Part shown: piece by piece, positions 56,711 to 64,000 of the stretch
Numbering within the stretch: the stretch's first letter is position 1
How the letters are laid out: every line of letters starts with the position of its first letter
NCBI RefSeq assembly: GCF_016834455.1
Contig: NZ_CP069213.1
Coordinates: forward strand, 682,501-746,500
Length of the DNA: 64,000 bases
From: Shewanella litorisediminis
GTDB lineage: Bacteria; Pseudomonadota; Gammaproteobacteria; Enterobacterales; Shewanellaceae
Direction: 5' to 3'
Position numbers and translations under genes: made by a program
Notes under the pieces: generated by a model
Databases searched by the model: none
What the model saw: only the letters and a program-made list of their open reading frames with translations
What the model was told of the DNA's origin: nothing

Positions 56711-57655
56711 TTATGTCATCAGGCCGGCAATCCAGTGCTTGTAGAGTGGCAAACCTATGAGCACGTTCATGGGGAAGGTGATCCCGAGGGATGCCAGCAT
56801 CGCGAGACCGATATTGGCGTCAGGGATGGCGGCGCGGATAGCAGCCGGGGCCGCTATGTAGGATGCGCTGGCGGTGAGGCCAGCCAGCACCAGCACTGTG
56901 CCTGCGGGTAGCCCCAGTGCGATACCTGTGCCTATGCCGACCCAGGCCAGTACAAAGGGGGCGATGGCGGCGAATGCCAGCAAGCGCCATTGCTTCAGCG
57001 GCAGTGGAATACATACCTTGGCGGTGACCAGCCCCATTTCCAGCAGGAACAGCGCAAGCAGGGTTTTAAAACCACTGAGCAACATGGGGGCCAGGGGCTC
57101 AAGGCCTTGTGGCCCATAAAGCCAACCGATGATGACACCACCCAGCAACAGGACTACGCCCCGGCTGGTCAGGGCCTCATGGAGGATATTGCCGCCGCTG
57201 CTTTGGGGCTGGACACCTTGGCTCAAGCGGCGATGCAGCCACAGCATGATCACGATGGCGGGCAGTTCCAGCATGACCAGATACAGGGTGGTTTCAGGTC
57301 TCAGCTCCCAGCCGGCGGTTTCGGCCATGGCCATCACCACAGCAAAGGTTCCTGCACTCACCGAACCATAGTGAGCGGCGATGCTGGCCGCATCTGAGGT
57401 TGAGAGCCGCACCAGCAGTCGCAGCACCGGAAACAGCGCCAGTGGAATGATAAAACCAAGCCCGACTACGGTCAGCAGCTCCATGGGTTGCAGACTGTCA
57501 GTTTGCCCATGGAGGGACATGCCGCCTTTGAGGCCCAGTGTCAGCATCAGCAAAATCGACAGGGTCTCGTAGATGGACTCGGGCACCCTGAGATCCGATT
57601 TGATTACTCCGGCCAGCAGGCCCAGGGCAAAAAAGGTAATCACAATATCCGGCAT
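56711..57655 (-). CDS. Sodium-dependent bicarbonate transporter, SbtA family
   Basis: 314 residues from the ATG at 57655 (the frame is open to 57721 without a site). About ten transmembrane helices; the two inverted halves of the SbtA/DUF897 family are seen in LGLKGGMSL and in FLLEMGLVTAK, and the N-terminus PDIVITFFALGLLAGVIKSDL matches. Cyanobacterial SbtA takes up bicarbonate with sodium; the substrate here is a family inference. A LysR gene is divergent, with a palindromic site between, as in cyanobacterial carbon uptake. Confidence 0.85.
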   Translation of the reverse strand: MPDIVITFFALGLLAGVIKSDLRVPESIYETLSILLMLTLGLKGGMSLHGQTDSLQPMELLTVVGLGFIIPLALFPVLRLLVRLSTSDAASIAAHYGSVSAGTFAVVMAMAETAGWELRPETTLYLVMLELPAIVIMLWLHRRLSQGVQPQSSGGNILHEALTSRGVVLLLGGVIIGWLYGPQGLEPLAPMLLSGFKTLLALFLLEMGLVTAKVCIPLPLKQWRLLAFAAIAPFVLAWVGIGTGIALGLPAGTVLVLAGLTASASYIAAPAAIRAAIPDANIGLAMLASLGITFPMNVLIGLPLYKHWIAGLMT

Positions 57656-57762
57656 AGTTGACTCCAGCAGCCCGGTTCTCACCGGGGATAAGGCAAGTTT
57701 GACGGCTGGAGATTGTGCCAATCATTGGTTATATTGAAAAATAAATTTTATCAGCAACAGAT

Positions 57763-57778
57763 ATAGATAATTATCTAT
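57763..57778. promoter_or_regulatory. 16-bp perfect palindrome between sbtA-like and lysR genes
   Basis: ATAGATAATTATCTAT is exactly self-complementary. It lies 29 bp before lysR and 107 bp before the sbtA-like gene: a position expected for a LysR autoregulatory and activator site. It contains a T-N11-A pattern. Confidence 0.6.
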
Positions 57779-57807
57779 GCTCTGGCTTGTTGTCGGAAAG
57801 TCGATTG

Positions 57808-58785
57808 ATGGATAACCCCAGACTTAAACAACTTAGCATAAGGCTGCTGCAGGTATTTATTACCGTGGTGCGCCTTGGCAATGTATCGGCCGCCGCCCGG
57901 CAACTGCACCTCACCCAGCCCACGGTTTCTCTGCAATTGAAAAAGATTGCTGAGCTGGTGGGGGAGACACTGCTGGAGAGCCGTGATGGCGCCATGAGAC
58001 CAACCGATGTGGGGGAGGAGGTGTACCGGGCGGCCTGCGACATACTCTCGCGCCTTGACGATTTGGACGACTTTCTCGGCGGTATAAGGGAAGGGGAGAG
58101 CGGTCATATTCGCATCGGTCTGGTAACCACGGCCAAGTACGTGATGCCCCGTATACTGGGGCCCTTCTATCGCCGTTTTCCCAGGGTACAGGTGACCCTC
58201 AGCATAGGTAACCGCGCCCATGTGCTCAATCGCTTTGCCCATCAGGAAGACGACCTCTATCTTTTCAGCCACCCTCCCGCAGGTGAGTCTGCGCTGGCTT
58301 CGCGGATTATCGCCAATCCGCTCAAGCTGATTGCACCGGCCGATCATTGGGCGGTGGGGCAAAAAGGGCTGGCTTTTGATGCGCTCAAGGGCGAGCGTTT
58401 TATTATGCGTGAACCCGGCTCGGCCACCCGGATGATGTTTGAGAGCTGGCTCAGTGCCCGTGGTATCGAGCTCAGTGACACCATGCAAATCGAGAGTAAC
58501 GAAGCTATTCGCCTCAGCGTGGCTTCCGGGCTGGGGTTATCGGTGATTTCCGCCCATACCCTCAGTGAGGGGGATATGGGGCCGGAAAAACCGGCGGTGC
58601 TTGAGGTGGCAGACTTTCCCCTTCGCAGTAACTGGTATCTGGTGGCACGGCGAGATAAACGTCTCCCCCAAAGCGCACTGCAGCTTATTCGCTTTATGGC
58701 GGAGCACCTGGGGGATTGTATCGATGCCCGTTATGTGGCCGACAACATAGAGGCGCTGCACCGCGTTTTTACTGCGCCCCGTTAA
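57808..58785 (+). CDS. LysR-family transcriptional regulator
   Basis: 325 residues from the ATG at 57808. The N-terminal winged HTH is FITVVRLGNVSAAARQLHLTQPTVSLQLKKIA (shown in part here as SAAARQLHLTQPTVS), and the C-terminal effector domain has ASGLGLSVISAHTL. It resembles the CbbR/CmpR branch that governs CO2-fixation and bicarbonate-uptake genes, a match in keeping with the divergent SbtA-like gene. Effector not identifiable from sequence. Confidence 0.9.
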   Translation: MDNPRLKQLSIRLLQVFITVVRLGNVSAAARQLHLTQPTVSLQLKKIAELVGETLLESRDGAMRPTDVGEEVYRAACDILSRLDDLDDFLGGIREGESGHIRIGLVTTAKYVMPRILGPFYRRFPRVQVTLSIGNRAHVLNRFAHQEDDLYLFSHPPAGESALASRIIANPLKLIAPADHWAVGQKGLAFDALKGERFIMREPGSATRMMFESWLSARGIELSDTMQIESNEAIRLSVASGLGLSVISAHTLSEGDMGPEKPAVLEVADFPLRSNWYLVARRDKRLPQSALQLIRFMAEHLGDCIDARYVADNIEALHRVFTAPR

Positions 58786-59027
58786 CCGCGTCCATCTTTG
58801 GTTTTACCCAGTCACGGCAACTATACTTAATGATGAAGTATCCGGGTATGCAGCCGGGCCGCCTTGTCTGTAAAACACAAGCCGACTAACCGATTTGCCT
58901 TCGACCTTCATGTCGCCGTTATTTCATGTAACAACACCGGAAAACAGTTACCGGAAGTAGGTATTCTGAGGCAGGGGTTGCCAGGGGCTCATATCCAAGG
59001 ACGTTTCACTCATCAGAGGATAGTGTT

Positions 59028-59579
59028 ATGACCAAAAAGAACCCCTTGCTGAGGGCCATGCCCTGTGCCCTGGGACTGGCGGTGGCCGGTGCAGTGGCAC
59101 CGCTTTATGCCTCAGATACCCAGGCTTTGCTGGATGATGCGCTCAGTGCCGCCCCTCCCACATTAAGGGACAAGGTGACAGTCATGGACTGGCAACACAA
59201 TGTGCTGCAACAGGGCAGCAGTAACTATACCTGTTTCCCCACACCTCCCAGTCTGCAAGGTAAGGCGCCCATGTGCATGGACGGGCCCTGGATGATGTGG
59301 GCTGATGCCTGGTCCAATAAAAAGCCGTTTCAGGTCAAGTCGATAGGTATTTCTTATATGTTGGCAGGCGATGGTGGCGCCAGTAATACCGACCCCTTCG
59401 CCGAAGGCAAGACAGACGATAATCAGTGGATAGTCGAGGGCCCTCACCTGATGATTATTACGCCCGATGCCGCCCTGTTGGATAGCCTGCCCACCGACCC
59501 CTATGAGGGCGGGCCCTATGTGATGTGGAAAGGCACGCCTTACGCCCACATCATGGTGCCGGTGGGCCCGCGAAAGTAA
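59028..59579 (+). CDS. Secreted protein of unknown function
   Basis: 183 residues. A long signal peptide (MTKKNPLLRAMPCALGLAVA, cleavage near YAS). The mature part has tryptophans and acidic residues (PWMMWADAWSNK, TDDNQWIVEGPHLMI) and two cysteines likely to form a disulfide. No family recognised from memory. It has its own terminator and stands between lysR and satP. Confidence 0.7.
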   Translation: MTKKNPLLRAMPCALGLAVAGAVAPLYASDTQALLDDALSAAPPTLRDKVTVMDWQHNVLQQGSSNYTCFPTPPSLQGKAPMCMDGPWMMWADAWSNKKPFQVKSIGISYMLAGDGGASNTDPFAEGKTDDNQWIVEGPHLMIITPDAALLDSLPTDPYEGGPYVMWKGTPYAHIMVPVGPRK

Positions 59580-59585
59580 TCAGCC

Positions 59586-59609
59586 AAACGCCCGTTCCGG
59601 GCGTTTTTT
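59586..59609 (+). terminator. Terminator
   Basis: ACGCCCG, TTC, CGGGCGT followed by T residues. Confidence 0.85.
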
Positions 59610-59990
59610 ATGAACAAACCGCCTATTTGGGTGGTTCTTATTGGCCTCTCGTCCATGCCTTTTCACCAACAGAGAATCCAGCTTCATACTGTCAGGCTTG
59701 TCAGCTGGGGTCTCTATTTTTAACCCTGATGCAGGCTGTTTGGAAATGTGTGCGATTGATGCCAGGTCAATGATTTTAAAACCATTAACAAGAATGTGTC
59801 TAACTTGTTGAATTTGTGTATCTTGCTGTGGCTCACAGCCTGAGATTTATGCCATTGAGTTTTCGAGGTGGCTCCACTAGAATGCGCCGCCCTCACTGAT
59901 GACCCGGGTGCTTATCCGGTCACGAAGGGCGCAGTATATCCCGGTCGTTGGCACTTGGGCGCCGACGGTTTTACCTTTCAGGAGTTTACT
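59610..59990. other. Region upstream of satP, no gene seen
   Basis: About 380 bp. The satP frame is open back to 59868 but without a suitable start. CTGTG, GCT, CACAG at about 59828 is a short palindrome that does not fit the CRP spacing. Confidence 0.5.
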
Positions 59991-60593
59991 ATGTCCACCC
60001 CTCTGGCCAACCCCGCCCCACTCGGGCTGATGGGTTTTGGCATGACCACCATTTTGCTCAACATCCATAACGCCGGTTTCTTTCCCATCGATGCCATGAT
60101 CCTGGCCATGGGGATTTTTTACGGCGGTTTGGGGCAGGTGATAGTCGGTATCATGTGTTTTATGCGCGGCGATACTTTTGGCACCACGGCCTTTACCTCA
60201 TATGGCCTGTTCTGGCTGACCCTGGTGGGGCTGATTTTGATGCCAAACGCCGGTGTGGCAGCAAGTCCGGCATCCTTTATGGGCTGGTATCTGGCGCTGT
60301 GGGGCGTGTTCACCGGCTTTATGTTTATTGGTTCGCTGCGCTACGCCCGCATCAAGCAGTTTATTTTCGGCTCCCTGACGCTGCTGTTTTTCCTGCTGGC
60401 GGCACGGGATTTCACCGGCAGTGAGCTCATTGGTACCATCGCTGCCTGGGAGGGCATTATCTGCGGTGCATCCGCCATTTACTTTGCCATGGCGCAGGTG
60501 ATTAACAATGAATATGGCCGCACTGTGTTGCCCGTTGGTGAGCGCAAGCTCAAGGCGCCAGTAGTTGCCGTGACAGAAGCCAAGGCTGCCTGA
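59991..60593 (+). CDS. satP: Acetate/succinate-proton symporter
   Basis: 200 residues, the normal length of SatP (YaaH), AceTr family with six helices. The NPAPLGLMGFGMTT signature begins at residue 7, and the pore segment GGLGQVIVGIMCFMRGDTFG is conserved. It takes up acetate with protons. CAGGAG lies 7 bases before the ATG at 59991, and a terminator follows. The substrate is a family inference. Confidence 0.93.
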   Translation: MSTPLANPAPLGLMGFGMTTILLNIHNAGFFPIDAMILAMGIFYGGLGQVIVGIMCFMRGDTFGTTAFTSYGLFWLTLVGLILMPNAGVAASPASFMGWYLALWGVFTGFMFIGSLRYARIKQFIFGSLTLLFFLLAARDFTGSELIGTIAAWEGIICGASAIYFAMAQVINNEYGRTVLPVGERKLKAPVVAVTEAKAA

Positions 60594-60623
60594 AACCTCT
60601 AGGCTCATCCGTTGAGAACAACT

Positions 60624-60658
60624 AAAAATGCCCTGTGATACAGGGCATTTTTGTTTTC
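60624..60658. terminator. Terminator of satP
   Basis: AAAAATGCCCTG, TGATA, CAGGGCATTTTT; also usable by the converging gene. Confidence 0.9.
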
Positions 60659-60679
60659 CTGGCGAGAGAATCATGTGGC

Positions 60680-61290
60680 TCAGCCGCCCACTCTTTTATA
60701 GGTAAACTCGAGTTCGCCGCCCTTGGTATTGCGCAGCAGCGTCATTTCATTGCCGGAGATGCTGATAAGCTGGCTTCTATTCAGCCGTACATCGGCCTCG
60801 GTTTTGGACTGGCCGTTGGGCAGCGACATCGACTTGGTCTTTATCTGTACCTGAAGCTGATTGCCGACCAGCTTCCAGCTGCCGTTGAGGGTTAATTTGG
60901 AGCCGAAAAGATTCGCGTCGCGGGTATAGCTGCCATCGGGGGCGTAGGTATCAAAGGCGTCGTTAAGCATGTCGTCCTGCCAGCGCCCCAGCAGCTGCTT
61001 GGCGCTGAAAGTGGCTGGGGACTTCTTTGCCCCGGAATCTGCTGTCAGCCTGGCGTCCGGGCCGTCTTCATCGATATCGGCATCTTCATCCTCGTCGTCA
61101 TAGTGGCTGGACGGGCTTAGGGGAGCTGACTTGTCGGTAACCCTAAGCTCCTGGGCTTCATCCGACGGGGGGGGTCACCGAAATGAACCTTGCCGTCTTT
61201 ATCCACCCACTTGTAGACGTTGTCTGCCAGCGCGGGCTGGACGAGGCTCAGGCCAACCAGCATCCCGAGCGGGGTAATGTGCAATTTCAT
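60680..61290 (-). pseudogene. DUF4124 secreted protein, frameshifted at a run of eight G
   Basis: From the ATG at 61290 the signal peptide and the DUF4124 N-terminus (DNVYKWVDKDGKVHFGDP) read correctly. The frame then enters a run of eight C on the coding strand (plus-strand G at 61167-61174) and goes out to a stop near 61117. In the frame reached by one more C, the reading continues without a stop as PSDEAQELRVTD and on to the end at 60680, with an acidic stretch and a beta-rich domain. The intact protein would have 203 residues. It is either a real indel mutation, phase variation or slippage, or a sequence error. Confidence 0.75.
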
Positions 61291-61379
61291 GGCATATTTC
61301 CTTATATTTCCAGGCGCGCCATCTTCGCTGGTGATGGCGCGCGGGGCAATCACCTGCTGAATGTGGTTTCCCTTAGCTG

Positions 61380-62834
61380 CTACTTTTTATCTGACCTTAG
61401 CACCAACTCTACCCGGCGGTTTTGGCTCTGACCGGCCTCGTTTGCGTTGCTGGCAACAGGGCTGAATTCTCCCATACCGTGGGCTTCAAGCTGCGCCGGT
61501 TTGATGTGATAATCCGCTCCCAACGCCCTGACCACGGCTGCGGCGCGGCGCTCAGACAGGCTGAGGTTGTAGGCTTTGTCGCCCTGATCATCCGTATGGC
61601 CAACCACGTAAAAATGAAGTGCCGGGTTTTGCTTCAGGTAGCTTGCCAGTACCTCCAGTACCGGTTTCGACTCAGGCAACATGCGGTCGCTGTCGTAGTC
61701 GAACAGCAGGCCGTCCAGTGTGGCTTTGCCTGTTTGCGTGATGGCGTCTGTGAGGGTGGTGAGATCGATGCCAACCCGGTTATCGTTCAGGCCGGTTGCC
61801 TCTATTATCTTAAGCTCGTTCCACAGTGCGCCCGAGTAGCCCAGGGTGTAGCTCGATACTGTGATGTCGCCCTCGGGGCGGCTTAGTCGGTACAGGCTAT
61901 AGAACTGGCTTTCATCGTTGCCGTTGGACACTGTGGGCGTGAGGGCATAATAGATGGCATCCTTGCTGATACAACCCTTGGCCTCGCAGCTGAAAACCTC
62001 CTGAAATCCCAGCTTTTTCAGGGCTGTTACATAGTTGGCGTTCACTTCATATTCGGAGTAGCTTCGCGGCAGGCTGTAGGCGATTTGTGTGAGTTTACCC
62101 TCTTCGATGGCAGTGACTGCTTTTTTACCTGATATGCCAGTCAACACAGGAGATTTTGCATACCCCTGCTGGCTGTACTTGGCAATGAATGCGCCGGGCA
62201 GGCGCTGCATCAGCGGATGGTCGGCGCTGCCTCGGGCATCTTTGGAGCTGTTGTCCGTCACCTTGATGTCGGTGGGTTGCGCGGTGAGCAGGGCTGCATT
62301 GATCTTGACCAGATCCAGAGGTTCGGGGGTGGCTTCAAGCAAATCCAGTTGCAGATTGGTGCCCCTGTGCCAATTGGCGCTGTACAGGCTGATGTAGATA
62401 TCACCGCTGGCCCTTGAGAGTTTGGCGGTCAGCATCGATGGCTCACGCTTACTCACGCTGGATAAGGGCGAAACCTGATTGTAGAGCTTTTCTTCGTTAC
62501 CACAGTCGCTGCCGTGGCATTCAAATAATATGCTTGCCCCTTGCTGCAGCAATTGTGCCTTGTGGTTATTGATGATGTGTTCAGGGGTATAGCTCACAGG
62601 CAGTTTGTAATTGACCCGACTGAGTACACCACCCACGTCAGTCATGGCATAGGCGTTAGCGTCCATTCCCGTGATTAAGGGGTAGGGAATATAGTGCCGC
62701 TGCTCTTGTTTCTCTTTTTTGGCTTCGGGAAAGACAGAAAAAAGCGTGGGGAAATCGGCCGCAATTGTTTGCGTTGGCAGCAATGAGGCCGGAAGATACA
62801 TTGCCATGGCACAGGTGAAAATACGTCTTTTCAT
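61380..62834 (-). CDS. OmpA-like protein with duplicated N-terminal domain (DUF4892-like)
   Basis: 484 residues. A signal peptide (cleavage near TIA) is followed by two related domains: YKLPVSYTPEHIINNHKAQL ... ILFECHGSDC and YSLPRSYSEYEVNANYVTAL ... VFSCEAKGC. They match what I know of DUF4892, though the name is less certain. The C-terminal 110 residues form an OmpA domain with LFDYDSD, GHTDDQGDKAYNLSLSERRA and NRRVELVLRSDKK, which anchors proteins to peptidoglycan. A decayed paralogue lies just upstream on the same strand. Confidence 0.85.
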   Translation of the reverse strand: MKRRIFTCAMAMYLPASLLPTQTIAADFPTLFSVFPEAKKEKQEQRHYIPYPLITGMDANAYAMTDVGGVLSRVNYKLPVSYTPEHIINNHKAQLLQQGASILFECHGSDCGNEEKLYNQVSPLSSVSKREPSMLTAKLSRASGDIYISLYSANWHRGTNLQLDLLEATPEPLDLVKINAALLTAQPTDIKVTDNSSKDARGSADHPLMQRLPGAFIAKYSQQGYAKSPVLTGISGKKAVTAIEEGKLTQIAYSLPRSYSEYEVNANYVTALKKLGFQEVFSCEAKGCISKDAIYYALTPTVSNGNDESQFYSLYRLSRPEGDITVSSYTLGYSGALWNELKIIEATGLNDNRVGIDLTTLTDAITQTGKATLDGLLFDYDSDRMLPESKPVLEVLASYLKQNPALHFYVVGHTDDQGDKAYNLSLSERRAAAVVRALGADYHIKPAQLEAHGMGEFSPVASNANEAGQSQNRRVELVLRSDKK

Positions 62835-62887
62835 ACTGCTGTAAATCCTTGTCCGTTTAAGTCTTTGATGCTGAGCAAAAAAGCCGG

Positions 62888-63254
62888 TTAGTCCTTGTCC
62901 GAACGCAGCACCAATTCCACTCTGCGGTTGAGTGCCTGTCCTGTCTCGTTTTCATTGCTTGTCACCGAACACTTCGGCATTCAATTTTTTAAATTGAGCC
63001 AGATAGTTATTCATCACCAGAGCCAGCGTATAGCTGTCCGGAAGCTCAAATGTGTTGCGGGTCAGTCGCCCTGAAACGATCTGAAGCGTGACGTCTTTGT
63101 CATTGGCGGCCGTGATGATGCTGAAAGGCGTGAAATGGATGCATTTTTCTTCGGGATACTTTGCATCAGGGAATGGACCGAACAGCGTATTGGCTTTGAC
63201 CATAACGGCAGTCGCAGATAAGCATATCGCGAAAGGTAAAGTATAGCGTCCCAT
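62888..63254 (-). pseudogene. Remnant of a second OmpA/DUF4892-like gene, internally deleted
   Basis: The minus strand from the ATG at 63254 encodes a signal peptide and a start similar to the neighbour: LPDSYTLALVMNNYLAQFKKLNAEVF resembles its LPRSYSEYEVNANYVTALKKLGFQEVF. It then stops after DKQ at 62952. In another frame, directly after that, the C-terminal end of an OmpA domain reads SNENETGQALNRRVELVLRS and DKD to the stop at 62888; compare SNANEAGQSQNRRVELVLRS of the intact copy. The middle of about 1.1 kb is therefore gone. The first 100 codons could still be translated. Confidence 0.8.
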
Positions 63255-63757
63255 AAAATTCCTTTTCTGTGGGTCTTTAATATTTATCGAAATCGTTGTG
63301 CTTAAGTTTGAAGTCCGCTAAGGCAATATCAAAAAAATAATGCCAATAGATAGTGCTTATCAAGTGTGTATTTTAGATAGGTTAAACTTGTTGATGCAAT
63401 AACTGCATATGGATAATTCAGGTTTGGTCTTTTTGAGGGTTGTCTTTCAATATTTAAATTCATATTGATTTCTGATGATATTCAATTGTTTTATTTATAT
63501 TAAGTGTCAATTCAGAATTTGGCTGAAGTGTTCGGTTATCATTCTTCAGTATTAATTGTTTTGCCATCATTGACGTGCGTGTGGATTTGGTGTTGCTAAT
63601 CGAGTGATTGCCAATGATTCCTTTGGTGTTATTTTTTCGATTGTTGAGAGGGGGCGTTTTTTATAATAGCCTAGGTGGTTGAACCTGGCCTTGTCATTAA
63701 TAATACTTTTTTGTCGAGTATTCTGCCTACTTGAACTGGAACATGGAAGTTTGCTAA
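63255..63757. other. AT-rich intergenic region
   Basis: 503 bp divergent between the OmpA remnant and the partial gene at the end. Clearly more AT-rich than the rest. CTGAAG and CTTCAG form a 6-bp inverted repeat at 63523-63549. No gene seen. Confidence 0.6.
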
Positions 63758-64000
63758 ATGAAATTACGTTTCTCTGGGGGGATATCTTGCCTCCTGTTTA
63801 TCTCATGGTTTTTTGCAATCCCTACCTCTCTGGCCAGCACCTTCGAATTTCCCGCGCTGCGGGAAAACTGCAAAAAGGCAGTCGACATAGTCACCAACAA
63901 AGATCTGGCGCTGATGAAAGAACTCTTTTTGCCCCTGGATATGCCCGACAGCATGTACATGGCGCACATCGAAAAGATCCACCACTGGGCCTTTGTGAAG
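63758..64000 (+). CDS. Secreted protein of unknown function, N-terminal part (runs off the window)
   Basis: 81 codons are present from the ATG at 63758. A signal peptide is seen, with cleavage near SLA (IPTSLAS). The mature part starts TFEFPALRENCKKAVDIVTN and continues as a charged helical stretch with KELFLPLDMPDSMYM. No family recognised. It starts right after an AT-rich region that is divergent with the OmpA remnant. The remainder lies beyond the window, so domain content is unknown. Confidence 0.7.
   Translation, partial: MKLRFSGGISCLLFISWFFAIPTSLASTFEFPALRENCKKAVDIVTNKDLALMKELFLPLDMPDSMYMAHIEKIHHWAFVK

Noticed and set aside
59825..59845. CTGTG-GCT-CACAG palindrome upstream of satP
   Set aside because: Spacing of 3 instead of 6 does not fit CRP; probably chance.

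Overview
The window reads as a chromosomal segment of a gammaproteobacterium of the genus Shewanella, most likely one of the higher-GC species; S. amazonensis is a guess from gene content, not a database result. The evidence is a periplasmic five-heme nitrite reductase (NrfA) beside narQ, a glnK-amtB pair, a Dyp peroxidase of the TyrA type, an argR/mdh divergent pair, a large TonB-dependent receptor, a DUF3612 regulator and a chitinase, all with gammaproteobacterial signals. I saw no rRNA, tRNA, CRISPR array, insertion sequence or prophage.

Layout. 1-4.5 kb is nitrogen metabolism: narQ (partial) and nrfA share a regulatory region with a NarP/NarL-type 7-2-7 site and CRP/FNR-like sites; glnK-amtB has NtrC-type sites and a sigma-54-like promoter. 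4.6-17.3 kb is mixed housekeeping: a TPR lipoprotein, a PAS-PAS chemotaxis receptor broken by two stop codons, a lipase plus lipoprotein, aroG, an Atm1-type ABC exporter, fpr, a GST and several small hypotheticals. 17.5-24.1 kb holds a Fur-box-preceded ferric iron ABC transporter (SBP, permease, ATPase), a gamma-glutamyltransferase with a possible leader switch, and a Dyp peroxidase. 24.1-34.5 kb holds argR and mdh, an RND efflux operon with two adaptor proteins, a cupin, rlhA and a PH-domain protein. 34.8-46.9 kb holds a TonB receptor, an ATPase with a DUF3612 regulator whose start abuts a triple 14-bp repeat, GSTs, a monooxygenase, an aminopeptidase P, an MFS transporter and a ROK kinase. 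47-64 kb holds an ankyrin protein, a second M24 peptidase, a riboswitch-controlled chitinase, FKBP, DUF1294/DUF418 membrane proteins, an SbtA-like bicarbonate transporter with a divergent LysR gene, SatP, a frameshifted DUF4124 gene, an OmpA-type protein with a decayed paralogue, and a partial secreted protein.

The most notable element is a cyclic-di-GMP-I (GEMM) riboswitch at about 51.62-51.71 kb upstream of a secreted GH18 chitinase. An 8-bp inverted repeat right at the chitinase ribosome binding site could be its translational expression platform. This would tie the second messenger of the attached lifestyle directly to chitin breakdown. Other items to check are three genes in visible decay (chemotaxis receptor, DUF4124 protein, OmpA paralogue), nested inverted repeats around the ggt start codon, a 15-bp inverted repeat upstream of aroG, and a palindromic operator-like site upstream of the lipase.
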